64,000 bases of DNA from Clostridia bacterium. Its GTDB lineage: Bacteria; Bacillota; Clostridia; Christensenellales; UBA1242. The notes below the pieces were generated by a model. The model saw nothing but the letters and a program-made list of their open reading frames with translations. It searched no databases and was not told where the DNA came from. The first letter of the stretch is position 1; each line of letters starts with the position of its first letter. Location: NCBI GenBank assembly GCA_016297915.1, contig JAEDFU010000003.1, positions 15,017 to 79,016 of the forward strand. The letters are read 5' to 3'. This document shows positions 26,799 to 35,930 of this stretch, piece after piece. The position numbers and the translations under genes were made by a program.

Positions 26799-27070
26799 AA
26801 GTATTTTTGGAGGCACTTATCTATCCAATCAAGGTTTTGTGTTTGGATTTGGTTTATATGTACAAATTTTTGATAAGCCCAATGCTAAATCACACTTGTA
26901 GGTTTTATCCCACATGCTCGTCATATATGCTAATTGCAATAGATGAGTGGGGAGTGTTCAAGGGGATTTGGCTGGGACTATGTAGGATTTGTAGGTGTAG
27001 ACCCAAGGGAAATTATGGATACGACTTTGTACCCACAAATTTAAAAGGAGAATTAAAATGGATTTACTAA
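26792..27070 (+). CDS. yidD: Membrane protein insertion efficiency factor YidD
   Basis: 92 residues from GTG 26792. The family motif HTCRFYPTCSSYMLIAIDEWG and the CRCRPKGNYGYD end are intact. It helps YidC-dependent membrane insertion. The start overlaps rnpA by 7 nt and its end overlaps yidC by 13 nt, so all three are translationally linked. Confidence 0.94.
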   Translation: MLKVFLEALIYPIKVLCLDLVYMYKFLISPMLNHTCRFYPTCSSYMLIAIDEWGVFKGIWLGLCRICRCRPKGNYGYDFVPTNLKGELKWIY

Positions 27071-28146
27071 ATGCAGTTACATTAGTAAAACCGTTGGGTT
27101 TCTGGCCGGGTATTATTTATGGCATGGAAGGTGCTGTTGGCAACTATGCCTTGGCACTAATTCTAGTTACTATTATTATCAAACTTATAATGGTTCCACT
27201 AGATTTTGTCAATAGATATACTTCAAAAAAGAGTGCTAGAAAGCAAGCGGAAATCAAACCCGAACTAGATAAAATCAACGCAAAGTATGCAAATGACAAA
27301 AATTTGCTAAATCAAAAAACCATGGAGCTTTACAAGGCTCATAACTACAATATCACAGGTACATGCTTTGGCATGCTTGCTTACTTGGTTTTGACAATGG
27401 TTGTATTCTGGACACTATTCGGAGCACTTAATAATATTTCTGCTTACAAAATTGGTGACCAATACTTGCAAGTCCGCAAGGAATACTTTGCAGTATACGA
27501 GATAGATGTAGATAGTCTTGCAGATGAGCAAACAGTTATGGATGCGTACAATGCCAAACTTGAGACCTTGACCGAAGAACAACAGATTGAGCTTAAGAAT
27601 ACTGCTGACAAAAAGGCAAAAGACAAATATGACCAAGTATCAACATCATTCTTGTGGATTAAGAATATTTGGCTTGCTGACTCAACTGTTAGCCCTGTCA
27701 TGAAATATGATGACTTTATCAAAAAATCCAAAGTAACCAAAGCACAAGTTAGTGCTGACGAATACAATTTGGTTATAACCCCAATGAGTAGTGTTGAGCG
27801 AAAAAATAACGGATACTTTGTTCTTGCTGTTTTGGCAGCTGGACTAAACTATCTAAGCTATGGCATTAATAACTGGATTTCCAAGGCTAGAGCCAAAAAG
27901 AAAGGTTTAGATCCAAACTTGGCAAGTAATACATCCAACAAGGCAATGTCAATTATTATGCCAATAATCATGGGTATATTTACATTATTCTATAACGCAG
28001 CGTTTGGTTTGTATATCGTTGCAGGTGCACTCATAACTCTTATCACAAGCCCACTAGTAACTCTATTTGTAGACATGTTGGAGTTTGATGCAATTAGCAA
28101 AGAAAAACAAAAAACCGTGGCAATATACGATAGAAAAAGGAAGTAA
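27058..28146 (+). CDS. yidC: Membrane protein insertase YidC/Oxa1
   Basis: 362 residues. The core AVGNYALALILVTIIIKLIM then QAEIKPELDKINAKYANDK is typical of YidC. The first extracytoplasmic loop between the first and second core segments' followers (about 140-250) is longer than usual in Gram-positive YidC, with many charged residues. There is no lipobox, unlike Bacillus SpoIIIJ. TTAAAAGGAGAATTAAA precedes the ATG. Followed 5 bp later by jag. Confidence 0.95.
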   Translation: MDLLNAVTLVKPLGFWPGIIYGMEGAVGNYALALILVTIIIKLIMVPLDFVNRYTSKKSARKQAEIKPELDKINAKYANDKNLLNQKTMELYKAHNYNITGTCFGMLAYLVLTMVVFWTLFGALNNISAYKIGDQYLQVRKEYFAVYEIDVDSLADEQTVMDAYNAKLETLTEEQQIELKNTADKKAKDKYDQVSTSFLWIKNIWLADSTVSPVMKYDDFIKKSKVTKAQVSADEYNLVITPMSSVERKNNGYFVLAVLAAGLNYLSYGINNWISKARAKKKGLDPNLASNTSNKAMSIIMPIIMGIFTLFYNAAFGLYIVAGALITLITSPLVTLFVDMLEFDAISKEKQKTVAIYDRKRK

Positions 28147-28151
28147 AAGAT

Positions 28152-28865
28152 ATGAGAAATATTGAAGTAACCGCAAAAACTGTTGACCAAGCAATCGAAA
28201 AAGGTTTGCAAATGTTGGGTGTAAACAAAGAGGATATTGAGGTAAAAGTTATATCTGAAGGTAGTATGCTCAAAAAAGCTGTTGTTGAAATTTATACTTT
28301 TGCAAACGAACAAGAAAGAGAAGATTACAAAAAATCCAATACAGCCAAAAAAGAAATTAAATTAGTCAAGACCGAGGAAGACCAAATTGTCGAAGTATCA
28401 TCTGAGGGTGTCGAAGATGTAACCAAAATTGTTATTCCATTCCTTGAGGGAATCCTATCCCATATGAACATAGAGGGAACTGTTACAAGAGGCGTTAGAA
28501 ATGGCGATATTGTATTTAAGATTAACGGAGATAATATCAACAATTTGATTGGCTATCATGGTGAGACACTTGAGGCTATACAATTTATCGTAAATACAAT
28601 TGTAAGAAGTAAGGTCAAAGAATATCACAAAAAAGTCTACATCGATGTAGAAAACTATCGCAGAAAAAGAGCAGAAACTGTTGAGCAAATTGCCGAAAAG
28701 GTTGCCAAAAAAGTTATTGCTACTAAGCGTAGTTTTAAGCTTGAGCCAATGAACTCTTATGAGCGAAAAGCTATCCACTTTGCATTATCTAATGTTGAAC
28801 ATATTGGAACTCATAGTGAGGGTGTTGAACCAAATAGATGTTTGGTTATCGACTATATTGACTAA
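28152..28865 (+). CDS. jag: RNA-binding protein Jag/KhpB
   Basis: 237 residues: N-terminal Jag_N domain (VTAKTVDQAIEKGLQMLGVN), a KH domain (NGDIVFKINGDNINNLIGYHGETLEA) shown by its glycine loop IGYHGETLEA, and a C-terminal R3H domain with RSFKLEPMNSYERKAIHFAL. Forms an RNA-binding complex with KhpA and acts in cell-wall and sporulation control in other Firmicutes. The usual mnmE-mnmG genes do not follow; the cluster ends at a terminator. Confidence 0.95.
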   Translation: MRNIEVTAKTVDQAIEKGLQMLGVNKEDIEVKVISEGSMLKKAVVEIYTFANEQEREDYKKSNTAKKEIKLVKTEEDQIVEVSSEGVEDVTKIVIPFLEGILSHMNIEGTVTRGVRNGDIVFKINGDNINNLIGYHGETLEAIQFIVNTIVRSKVKEYHKKVYIDVENYRRKRAETVEQIAEKVAKKVIATKRSFKLEPMNSYERKAIHFALSNVEHIGTHSEGVEPNRCLVIDYID

Positions 28866-28894
28866 TTGTTTGCATTAAAAAACAATAAGAAAGT

Positions 28895-28926
28895 AAAAAA
28901 TCACGGTTATCCGTGATTTTTTTTTG
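28895..28926 (+). terminator. Terminator after jag
   Basis: AAAAAATCACGG and CCGTGATTTTTT with TTAT loop and T9 run. Confidence 0.93.
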
Positions 28927-29020
28927 TATCCAAAGTTTGGTGTATTATCTTTTTGCAATTATACAACTTGTGCTTGTTTCAATCCCTGTTTTTTGATTTC
29001 ATCGCATGTGAGCGACTGCA

Positions 29021-29050
29021 AAAAAGCGACCAATTAATTGGTCGCTTTGC
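29021..29050 (-). terminator. Terminator for the leftward unknown operon
   Basis: AAAGCGACCAAT and ATTGGTCGCTTT pair perfectly; on the minus strand the hairpin is followed by TTTTTT. Confidence 0.85.
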
Positions 29051-29100
29051 AAATTTTTGTTTTGAGATATCAAATATTCGATGTGTCAATTTGAGATATT

Positions 29101-30225
29101 TTACATATCTTTGCCAGACTCATTGTCACTAAGTTCTACAAGCTCACTGCTTGTAGCAAGTTTGTTTTCACCGCTTTTTGCAGAGCTATTTGCATATGCA
29201 TCCAAGATTTCCAAATCCTCAGGAGTTGCATATTTTTGTTTGAACTCTTCGATTTTGTCGTACTCGTCATTGAACTTGTTCATCATATCTTGATAAGTGG
29301 CATCTGATATTTGTCCCATATCATAATCCTCACCAATAACCTGGATGATTTCGTCAAGTTCTTTTAGTCTCTTGCCTGCTTGGATTAGGTGATAATTATC
29401 TAGAGTGTTTATAGGCTCAAGTCCACGGCTCTTGCGATATCTATTTTCGAGAACAACTGAGATATCACTTTCCAAGAACATAAAGTCTTGTCCTTGATTG
29501 TAGATATATCCAGTAGGATAGATGTCGTATGAATTAATGATTTTTTTGCCGTCACGAGCGTAATAGTTTCTGGTTACTGGAGTAAATAATTTAGTCCCCA
29601 TATCTGCCCTGTGGAAGAATGTCTTGGAACTAATTAATTTGCCGTCTGCATCCAAGAAATTGTATAGTTTGTCGTCTGTGTATGTGTTTCCAGTCTTTGG
29701 ATTGGTTTTTTCGATATATTTTTCAATCAAGTAATATCCAGTTCTTTCGTCAACTTGATTAATAATAACCGAAGGTGCAGGTGCACGCAAAACTTTGCCA
29801 GTTTGACCGTCTATCAAGATGTTTCCACATCCGTCGCTCTCCTCAAGCAATTCGCTATTGGATGTTGCTACAAGAAGATTGCCATTCATATCAACCTCAT
29901 TTGGGGTTTTGCCTGGAATGTATATTGCAGTTTTTGTAAGGGGTGCAATTTCATTTTTGTTTACACCCTTAACAAAATCCTGATATGTCATATTCTCGTC
30001 TTTTTTGTAAACATTCCATAGATAAGCACCGATTGTTCTGCCATTCTCGACTGGAGTTGTTCCATTTGCTCTTGCAATTAGAGTATTTATCCAAGACTCT
30101 CTTGGATTGTGACTAGCACCAGTCAAAAATTGGAATATATATAGTCCGTTTGAACCTCTTACATATGTGTCAAGTTCTTTTTTGTTTGAGTTGCCTCTGT
30201 ATTGTATTTGATTTTCTTTTGCCAT
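29101..30225 (-). CDS. Conserved-looking soluble protein of unknown function
   Basis: 374 residues from ATG at 30225, preceded by AAGGTGGTATTTATC; the frame continues nine codons upstream without RBS support. No signal peptide or membrane segment. The protein is rich in Tyr, Asn and Lys, with TGASHNPRESWINTLIARAN, repeated aromatic-Gly turns (NGLYIFQFLTG, ERTGYYLIEKYIEKT), a helical segment (about 290-360) and a Ser-rich acidic tail. No family was recognised. It lies just downstream of, and in one unit with, the next gene upstream (30242-30778). Confidence 0.7.
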   Translation of the reverse strand: MAKENQIQYRGNSNKKELDTYVRGSNGLYIFQFLTGASHNPRESWINTLIARANGTTPVENGRTIGAYLWNVYKKDENMTYQDFVKGVNKNEIAPLTKTAIYIPGKTPNEVDMNGNLLVATSNSELLEESDGCGNILIDGQTGKVLRAPAPSVIINQVDERTGYYLIEKYIEKTNPKTGNTYTDDKLYNFLDADGKLISSKTFFHRADMGTKLFTPVTRNYYARDGKKIINSYDIYPTGYIYNQGQDFMFLESDISVVLENRYRKSRGLEPINTLDNYHLIQAGKRLKELDEIIQVIGEDYDMGQISDATYQDMMNKFNDEYDKIEEFKQKYATPEDLEILDAYANSSAKSGENKLATSSELVELSDNESGKDM

Positions 30226-30241
30226 GATAAATACCACCTTT

Positions 30242-30778
30242 TTAGAATTCAAATTGATTTTTTTCTTTGCGATCCAAACTTTTTTGTATTGCCTTGTGAA
30301 TAGCCAAAGATTTTTCTTGTTGTTTTTTGGCCAGACTTTCTAGTAGTTTTGAAATTATTTTGGCAAAATGAGCATATTGACCGTATGTATATTTTGTATT
30401 GTCTAATTTGTGCTTTTTGTCAAGTTTTTTGCTCGATGTTGAGCACTTTTCCATGTTAACTATATCTGCAGTGATTTTGTCTGACAAGCAATCCTTGATG
30501 GATATACAACTAAGTATATCTATTTCAGGGTCCAAACCATATATCAAGGATACATAATTGTCTATAACGCGTATTGATTGCGCATCAAGCAACTTTTGAA
30601 CAAAGTTGTTTTGATAATCGCTAGCACATGTCTTGTCACCATTAATCAGATTAATTGGTGCAATTTCTTCGGTAACCAAACTCTTGATTTTGGTTTCCCT
30701 AGTATTGGTTATGTAAGGTATTATTTCGTGGTCAGCAATCAAAAACCCAACTTTTTCTAATTTAACTTTATTTTCCAT
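30242..30778 (-). CDS. Unknown protein, first gene of a two-gene unit
   Basis: 178 residues, soluble, with a Lys-rich C-terminal helix (KLLESLAKKQQEKSLAIHKA). AAAAAGGT lies before the ATG. It is co-directional with the following gene, whose RBS lies within its end, and both lie behind the strong promoter at 31048-31076. No family was recognised. Confidence 0.68.
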   Translation of the reverse strand: MENKVKLEKVGFLIADHEIIPYITNTRETKIKSLVTEEIAPINLINGDKTCASDYQNNFVQKLLDAQSIRVIDNYVSLIYGLDPEIDILSCISIKDCLSDKITADIVNMEKCSTSSKKLDKKHKLDNTKYTYGQYAHFAKIISKLLESLAKKQQEKSLAIHKAIQKSLDRKEKNQFEF

Positions 30779-30877
30779 ACCTTTTTCTACTCCATTTTAC
30801 ATATCGGATTTTGTTGAACTAATTGTCCATAGTTCCTATAGTCATTACAATAATTGCTTGATTATTTCGACTTATTG

Positions 30878-30958
30878 CTAAAACATAAATTGCTTATTGA
30901 AGTCGTCGTCTCTTTGTTGTGCTACTTTACATTGTTCATTGTACTTGACCATTTTCAT
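30878..30958 (-). CDS. Possible short leader ORF
   Basis: 26 codons (MKMVKYNEQCKVAQQRDDDF, then NKQFMF) within the long leader of the unknown operon. The composition looks coding-like but the RBS is weak (GTGGATAAAATC), so this is tentative. A perfect DnaA box, TTATCCACA on the plus strand, lies at 30963-30971 just before it. Confidence 0.25.
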   Translation of the reverse strand: MKMVKYNEQCKVAQQRDDDFNKQFMF

Positions 30959-31047
30959 GATTTTATCCACATTTTTACTTAATGTTTTTTTCACTTACGC
31001 AATAGCCCAATTACTATCGCTTTTGCCAGTCCCATATTACTTATTAT

Positions 31048-31076
31048 ATTCTATCATGTAGGAATATCAATGTCAA
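31048..31076 (-). promoter_or_regulatory. Strong promoter reading left
   Basis: On the minus strand TTGACA (31071-31076), 17 bp spacer, TAGAAT (31048-31053). It gives a leader of about 260 nt before the gene ending at 30242. Apart from a short ORF I see no recognised riboswitch in this leader; the stretch right of it to 31256 holds a direct repeat and the tex RBS. Confidence 0.75.
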
Positions 31077-31195
31077 TACTGATTTTTCAAAATTTATTTT
31101 GGGCTCAATTTATTTGGCTAAATTATGATTATTTGCTATACTTAAATGTGGTTTGTTTTGAGCAGTCCAAATTTATTTTGGCAATCAAACAAACT

Positions 31196-31228
31196 CGCAG
31201 AAAAACTGCAGAAAAAACTGCAGAAAAA
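31196..31228. repeat. Triple 11 bp direct repeat
   Basis: GCAGAAAAACT and two near-identical copies follow each other directly (CTGCAGAAAAA pattern) in the tex leader. Each copy contains a PstI-like palindrome CTGCAG. It looks like slippage rather than a functional site. Confidence 0.5.
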
Positions 31229-31256
31229 CAAAAAGAATGAAACTAAAGGAATTTTT

Positions 31257-33431
31257 ATGGATATTGCAAAAGAACTTAGTATGGAATTTAGTTTGACACT
31301 AAGCCATACAAACAACATAATAAGTCTACTTGACGAAGGTTGTACAATCCCATTTATTGCTAGATATCGAAAAGAGCTTACTGGCAGTTGTGACGACCAA
31401 ACACTAAGAGCATTTGACGATAGGCTCAAATACTTGAGAAACTTAACCAAAAGAAAGGAAGAAGTCTCCAGTCTCATAACCGAACAAGGCAACATGACCG
31501 AGGATATTGAAAAGGCTCTAAGTGCTGCATTGACACTAACCGAAGTTGAGGATATTTATAGGCCATTTAAGCCAAAGAGAAAGACTCGTGCATCTGTTGC
31601 TATTGCCAAGGGCTTGCAACCACTTGCTGACAAAATATTGGAGCAAAAACCATTTGATTTGGACAAAGAGTGTGAACTTTATATCTCTGAGGAAAAGGGT
31701 GTTGCAAACGGCAAGGAAGCTTTGCAAGGAGCAAAAGATATTATTGCCGAAATGATCTCGGATAATGCTAATTTGCGAAAAGAACTAAGAGAAGCACTTA
31801 CAAACAAAGGTTTTGTCAAATGCAAACTTGATGAGGAAAAAGAGGGTGCATTTACTTATGAGATGTATAAGGACTACAATTCCGAAATCAAAAAACTTCC
31901 ATCTCACCGAATACTTGCTATCAATCGTGGCGAAAAAGAGGATTTCCTCAAAGTTAATCTTACTCTAAATGACGAGCTTGCACATTCCTTGGTAGAAGGC
32001 AAAGTGCTTAAGAAAAATAGTCCGTTTGAAGATTTACTTAAGGAAGTTTGCTTGGATAGTTACGATAGACTTATTTTCCCAAGTATCGAAAGAGAGGTTA
32101 GAGCTGAGCTCACTGACAAAGCAAACGAACAAGCGATTAAAATGTTTGAGGTTAATCTAAAACCTCTACTTATGCAACCACCACTAAAAGGAAAAGTTAT
32201 TTTGGGTCTTGACCCAGCATATCGTACTGGTTGTAAGATTGCTGTAATTGACGAAAATGGCAAAGTGCTTGATACTGCAGTTGTATATCCAACTCCTCCA
32301 CAAAATAAGATTGAAGAGGCAACAGCCAAACTTACACAACTTATTGGCAAATGGGATGTTGATGTAATTTCTATCGGAAACGGAACAGCTACCAAGGAGA
32401 GCGAAATATTTGTAGCCAACCTTATCAAAGGGCTTAACCGCAAAGTTACATACGCTGTAGTCAACGAGGCTGGAGCATCTGTATATTCCGCAAGCAAATT
32501 GGGTGCTGCAGAATTTCCTAACTTTGATGTCGCTTTGCGTAGTGCAGTTTCAATTGCAAGGCGACTTCAAGATCCGCTAGCCGAACTTATTAAGATAGAT
32601 GTTAAGTCAATAGGTGTTGGACAATATCAACATGACATGCCTCAAAATAGACTAACTGAGGTTTTGGACGGCGTTGTAGAAAACTGCGTTAACACAGTTG
32701 GTGTTGATGTCAATACCGCAAGCCCAAGCCTACTTAGTTTTGTCGCTGGACTAAATTCTAGCGTTGCAAAAAACATCGAAAAGTATAGACAAGAAAACGG
32801 TGCTTTCAAAGATAGAAGTGAACTCAAAAAAGTATCCAAGCTTGGTGACAAGGCATACGAGCAATGTGCTGGTTTCTTAAGAATAAATGGTGGCGACAAT
32901 ATCCTTGACAACACCGGCGTTCACCCAGAAAGTTATGAGAGTGCATACAAGCTACTTGATTACTTCAAGCTCAATATCAAAGATGTCAAAGATGACAATT
33001 TGCAATTGCTTCCAAAAATGGTTGAAAAAGATGGAGTAGAAAAGATTGCAAACAAGATTGGTGTAGGCGTCCCAACACTTATAGATATTGCAAACGAACT
33101 TGCTAAGCCTGGTAGGGATGTTCGTGATGACTTGCCTAAGCCAGTGCTTAAGAGTGCTCTACTTGGAATTGAAAACCTCAAAGAAGGCATGGTTATGACC
33201 GGCGTTGTTAGAAATGTAACAGACTTTGGAGCATTTGTAGACATATCAGTACACCAAGACGGACTTGTTCATATAAGTGAAATTTCCAAGGATTATATCA
33301 AACATCCAAGCGAAGTTTTGAAAGTGGGAGATATCGTCAAAGTTAAGGTTATAGGGGTAGATACTGCCAAAAAGCGTATATCTCTTACCATAAAAGGTGC
33401 AGTTGATGACGAAATCACAGAGGGGCTATAA
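31257..33431 (+). CDS. tex: Tex-family RNA-binding transcription accessory protein
   Basis: 724 residues from ATG 31257 (AAAGGAATTTTT upstream); the frame opens at 31146 but Tex proteins begin as MDIAKELS. Order of domains: N-terminal Tex helical region with EGCTIPFIARYRKELTGS, YqgF-like RNase H fold (VILGLDPAYRTGCKIAVID), HhH repeats (NTASPSLLSFVAGLN and later) and a C-terminal S1 domain (VVRNVTDFGAFVDISVHQDG). A nucleic-acid-binding factor acting in transcription. Alone between two leftward units. Confidence 0.95.
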   Translation: MDIAKELSMEFSLTLSHTNNIISLLDEGCTIPFIARYRKELTGSCDDQTLRAFDDRLKYLRNLTKRKEEVSSLITEQGNMTEDIEKALSAALTLTEVEDIYRPFKPKRKTRASVAIAKGLQPLADKILEQKPFDLDKECELYISEEKGVANGKEALQGAKDIIAEMISDNANLRKELREALTNKGFVKCKLDEEKEGAFTYEMYKDYNSEIKKLPSHRILAINRGEKEDFLKVNLTLNDELAHSLVEGKVLKKNSPFEDLLKEVCLDSYDRLIFPSIEREVRAELTDKANEQAIKMFEVNLKPLLMQPPLKGKVILGLDPAYRTGCKIAVIDENGKVLDTAVVYPTPPQNKIEEATAKLTQLIGKWDVDVISIGNGTATKESEIFVANLIKGLNRKVTYAVVNEAGASVYSASKLGAAEFPNFDVALRSAVSIARRLQDPLAELIKIDVKSIGVGQYQHDMPQNRLTEVLDGVVENCVNTVGVDVNTASPSLLSFVAGLNSSVAKNIEKYRQENGAFKDRSELKKVSKLGDKAYEQCAGFLRINGGDNILDNTGVHPESYESAYKLLDYFKLNIKDVKDDNLQLLPKMVEKDGVEKIANKIGVGVPTLIDIANELAKPGRDVRDDLPKPVLKSALLGIENLKEGMVMTGVVRNVTDFGAFVDISVHQDGLVHISEISKDYIKHPSEVLKVGDIVKVKVIGVDTAKKRISLTIKGAVDDEITEGL

Positions 33432-33486
33432 TCAAAAGACATCATTGATTAACCAAAAGTTATTAGTCCAATAAAAATTAAATCAT

Positions 33487-33528
33487 AACAAAAAACACAC
33501 TATGCAAATTGCTATAGTGCGTTTTTTT
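33487..33528. terminator. Terminator between tex and gerAC
   Basis: AAAACACACTAT and ATAGTGCGTTTT pair with one wobble around a central loop; T-runs on both strands fit convergent genes. Confidence 0.8.
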
Positions 33529-33586
33529 GATTGTGTGAACTTGGTGTTTTTCAAATCAATTACTGAGAATGTTTGCGTAATTTGTA

Positions 33587-34816
33587 TTAAATTACATAGC
33601 TTAGATGAGTGTTTATTCTGATATCTACATCTTGCAAGTACTTGTCTGGATTGGATAGTTTTTTCAGATATTCTTGCCAATCTTTGTGCTTATATGCATT
33701 AAACTTTTTGTACAGATTTAAGATATCATTATTGCTGGTTTGCATAAGTTCAACGGTATTTTTTCTTTTTTGATCTATGACCTTGAGTATCTCTTTTTCG
33801 GCGGTGTCACTTAAATAATTTTGCAAGCTATCAATTGATGCAAATGCAAAATTGTTTGCACTCACAATCTCCTCCATCATGATATTAATCCAAACCTCGT
33901 AAGTTACAGTTGGCTTGCCGTTTTCAAAAGTGTAGATAGGAAGCGAAACTTTGGACACCTGCTGATAAATTTCCAAGCTATTATTTACATACTCATCATT
34001 TATATTCTTGATTTGTATGTTCATAAAGTCGCTACTAGGTGAGATTAAATTGTATATAAACTTTTCGTCATCTTCTAGATATCTATCAAATTTGCCGTTC
34101 TTCAAAATTATAATATCGCCGTTGTTTTTGATTTTACCAGAATTGCTTTGTTGATCTGAGCCTTCCGATTGATCGGGTGAGTCTCCGCCGTCGCCAGTCG
34201 AACCTTGACTGTCCTCCTCGACTTCAAGGATAGGGACAAAGAATGTTCCAGATTTTCCAAAGTACGCTCTATAAAATCTCTCAATAGTTGTGTTTTCAAG
34301 AATCGATGTTCGCTCTTGGTATATAACGATATCTTTGAGAGTTAAGTCCCTTAGGTTATTGCTACTCTTGGAAGCTTCAACTAATTTTTTTGCTTCCAAG
34401 TCGGTTGCAAGAATTGTTGCATTGGTAGTCAAATTTGATGTTCTTATAAAGTAGTCCAAAACCTGTGTCACATTTTCTTGCATTACATCCAGCGACAGTA
34501 TTATACAATCGCAATGAGCAAGACCTACCTCTTTGCCTGTGTTTAGAGCAATGTTCGTTAGAGCTTCGCTAATAGTTTTGCCTTTGCCCTCAAAGATCTC
34601 CAAATTGGCATTTACATCACTCGAAACTTTGGGGATAACAGCAAGAGATGTTATGTTGTATCCGTCCTCGTCTTTGTCTATTCCTATGGTTGTAACAACA
34701 AGTTTGGTGTTGTTGTCGGATTGCATGTAAATTGTGTGTGGAAACATAATTACGATAAGAAACATCATGCAATAAAAGATTTTGTTTCTAGATAGTTTTT
34801 TTAGAGTATTTAACAT
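33587..34816 (-). CDS. gerAC: Ger(x)C-type spore germination protein, without lipobox
   Basis: 409 residues. The family pattern LVVTTIGIDKDEDGYNITSL and ISEALTNIALNTGKEVGLAH, and a C-terminal domain rich in helices, match the third subunit of nutrient germinant receptors. An N-terminal hydrophobic segment (about 12-30) is present but there is no cysteine at its end (FPHTIYMQSDN), so the usual lipid anchor is missing. A Ser/Gly/Asp-rich insertion lies at about 205-230. Its start overlaps gerAB by 29 bp; third gene of the operon. Confidence 0.85.
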   Translation of the reverse strand: MLNTLKKLSRNKIFYCMMFLIVIMFPHTIYMQSDNNTKLVVTTIGIDKDEDGYNITSLAVIPKVSSDVNANLEIFEGKGKTISEALTNIALNTGKEVGLAHCDCIILSLDVMQENVTQVLDYFIRTSNLTTNATILATDLEAKKLVEASKSSNNLRDLTLKDIVIYQERTSILENTTIERFYRAYFGKSGTFFVPILEVEEDSQGSTGDGGDSPDQSEGSDQQSNSGKIKNNGDIIILKNGKFDRYLEDDEKFIYNLISPSSDFMNIQIKNINDEYVNNSLEIYQQVSKVSLPIYTFENGKPTVTYEVWINIMMEEIVSANNFAFASIDSLQNYLSDTAEKEILKVIDQKRKNTVELMQTSNNDILNLYKKFNAYKHKDWQEYLKKLSNPDKYLQDVDIRINTHLSYVI

Positions 34817-35930
34817 CTTTTTTACCTACCTTAAAATCTTTCGCACCCATGGATTTCTTTTTGTACAAAAAGTATTCGATGTACAAAAGCACAATGCACA
34901 ATATCTCAAATCCCTTGGCTGTATACGAAAAAGCGTTTTCTGTGGCGAATTTAACAATAGGCTCTAGTTTGAGATAAGTTGGCACATAAAGAGCAAGAAC
35001 TATAGCAATAGTGACAAAAGACGGTATCTTTTTGTCACGAAACCCCAAAATCTGTTTTAGACATGATGTGCAAGATATACCTAGTATTGAAATCTGAATG
35101 AGTAAAATTGCTGTCCACATTATAATCGTCAACCATTCAAGTCTGCCTATTGCTGTAGGGTATGGATTGTGAAGAGGAAGCGCACTTAGAGCCAGTGACT
35201 GATTGACCGCTGTGTCGCCAAAAGTTCCAACAAATATTACATAAAAGTTAAAGATAAATCCGAGTATTGTTGACATATACAGTAGTATCTTTTTTGTTGC
35301 GTGCTTACTGTATTTGATGTTTCCCATTAGGACAAATAGTATCATAAAATCCCCATAAGCAAACGAGGTTCGTATAAGTCCGTTGTATATTGGATAAGCA
35401 CCATTTTCAAACATAGGAAACAGGTTTACTAGTTGCACTTCTGCAATTGGATAAAGTAGTGTAAAAGCAATTCCAATTGCAAGTGGCCAAAAGCAAATTT
35501 CAATCATTCGTCCAATTGCTCTAAATTGACAATTGAAAATATATAGCATGAAAAAACCTAGAGCTAGAATAAAAAAGAATGGATTTAGATGTTCAAACAG
35601 GGTGACTATATAGTAATCGTGCAACTCAAGTAGGGCGATAAGTAGTTTCAAAAAAAAGTATACAAACAAAAATATATAAACAATTATCGCAACTGGCTTG
35701 GATAGAGTTTCTTTGGTAAGTTCAAAAAAGTTTTTTTGCGGAATCTTTTGCATAATAACAATAATTGCTATGGTTAGCAAAAAGTCTATTATGCAAGCAA
35801 TCAAGGCTACGATGTAGGCATCGTTATTTGCAAAGTCGCAAGTGATTGCTGGGAGTACTGATAATTTGAGCGAGACTGTAAAGATAATTAGTATTAGGCT
35901 AGTTTGATTTGTTGATATTGTTTTTTCCAT
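34788..35930 (-). CDS. gerAB: Germinant receptor permease subunit GerAB type
   Basis: 380 residues, about ten hydrophobic segments, with the APC-like N-terminus MEKTISTNQTSLILIIFTVS and the ELTKETLSKP block typical of GerAB/GerKB (spore germination protein family of amino acid permeases). Acts in the spore inner membrane with GerAA and GerAC to sense nutrients. It overlaps gerAA by 32 bp and gerAC by 29 bp. Confidence 0.93.
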   Translation of the reverse strand: MEKTISTNQTSLILIIFTVSLKLSVLPAITCDFANNDAYIVALIACIIDFLLTIAIIVIMQKIPQKNFFELTKETLSKPVAIIVYIFLFVYFFLKLLIALLELHDYYIVTLFEHLNPFFFILALGFFMLYIFNCQFRAIGRMIEICFWPLAIGIAFTLLYPIAEVQLVNLFPMFENGAYPIYNGLIRTSFAYGDFMILFVLMGNIKYSKHATKKILLYMSTILGFIFNFYVIFVGTFGDTAVNQSLALSALPLHNPYPTAIGRLEWLTIIMWTAILLIQISILGISCTSCLKQILGFRDKKIPSFVTIAIVLALYVPTYLKLEPIVKFATENAFSYTAKGFEILCIVLLYIEYFLYKKKSMGAKDFKVGKKDVKYSKKTI

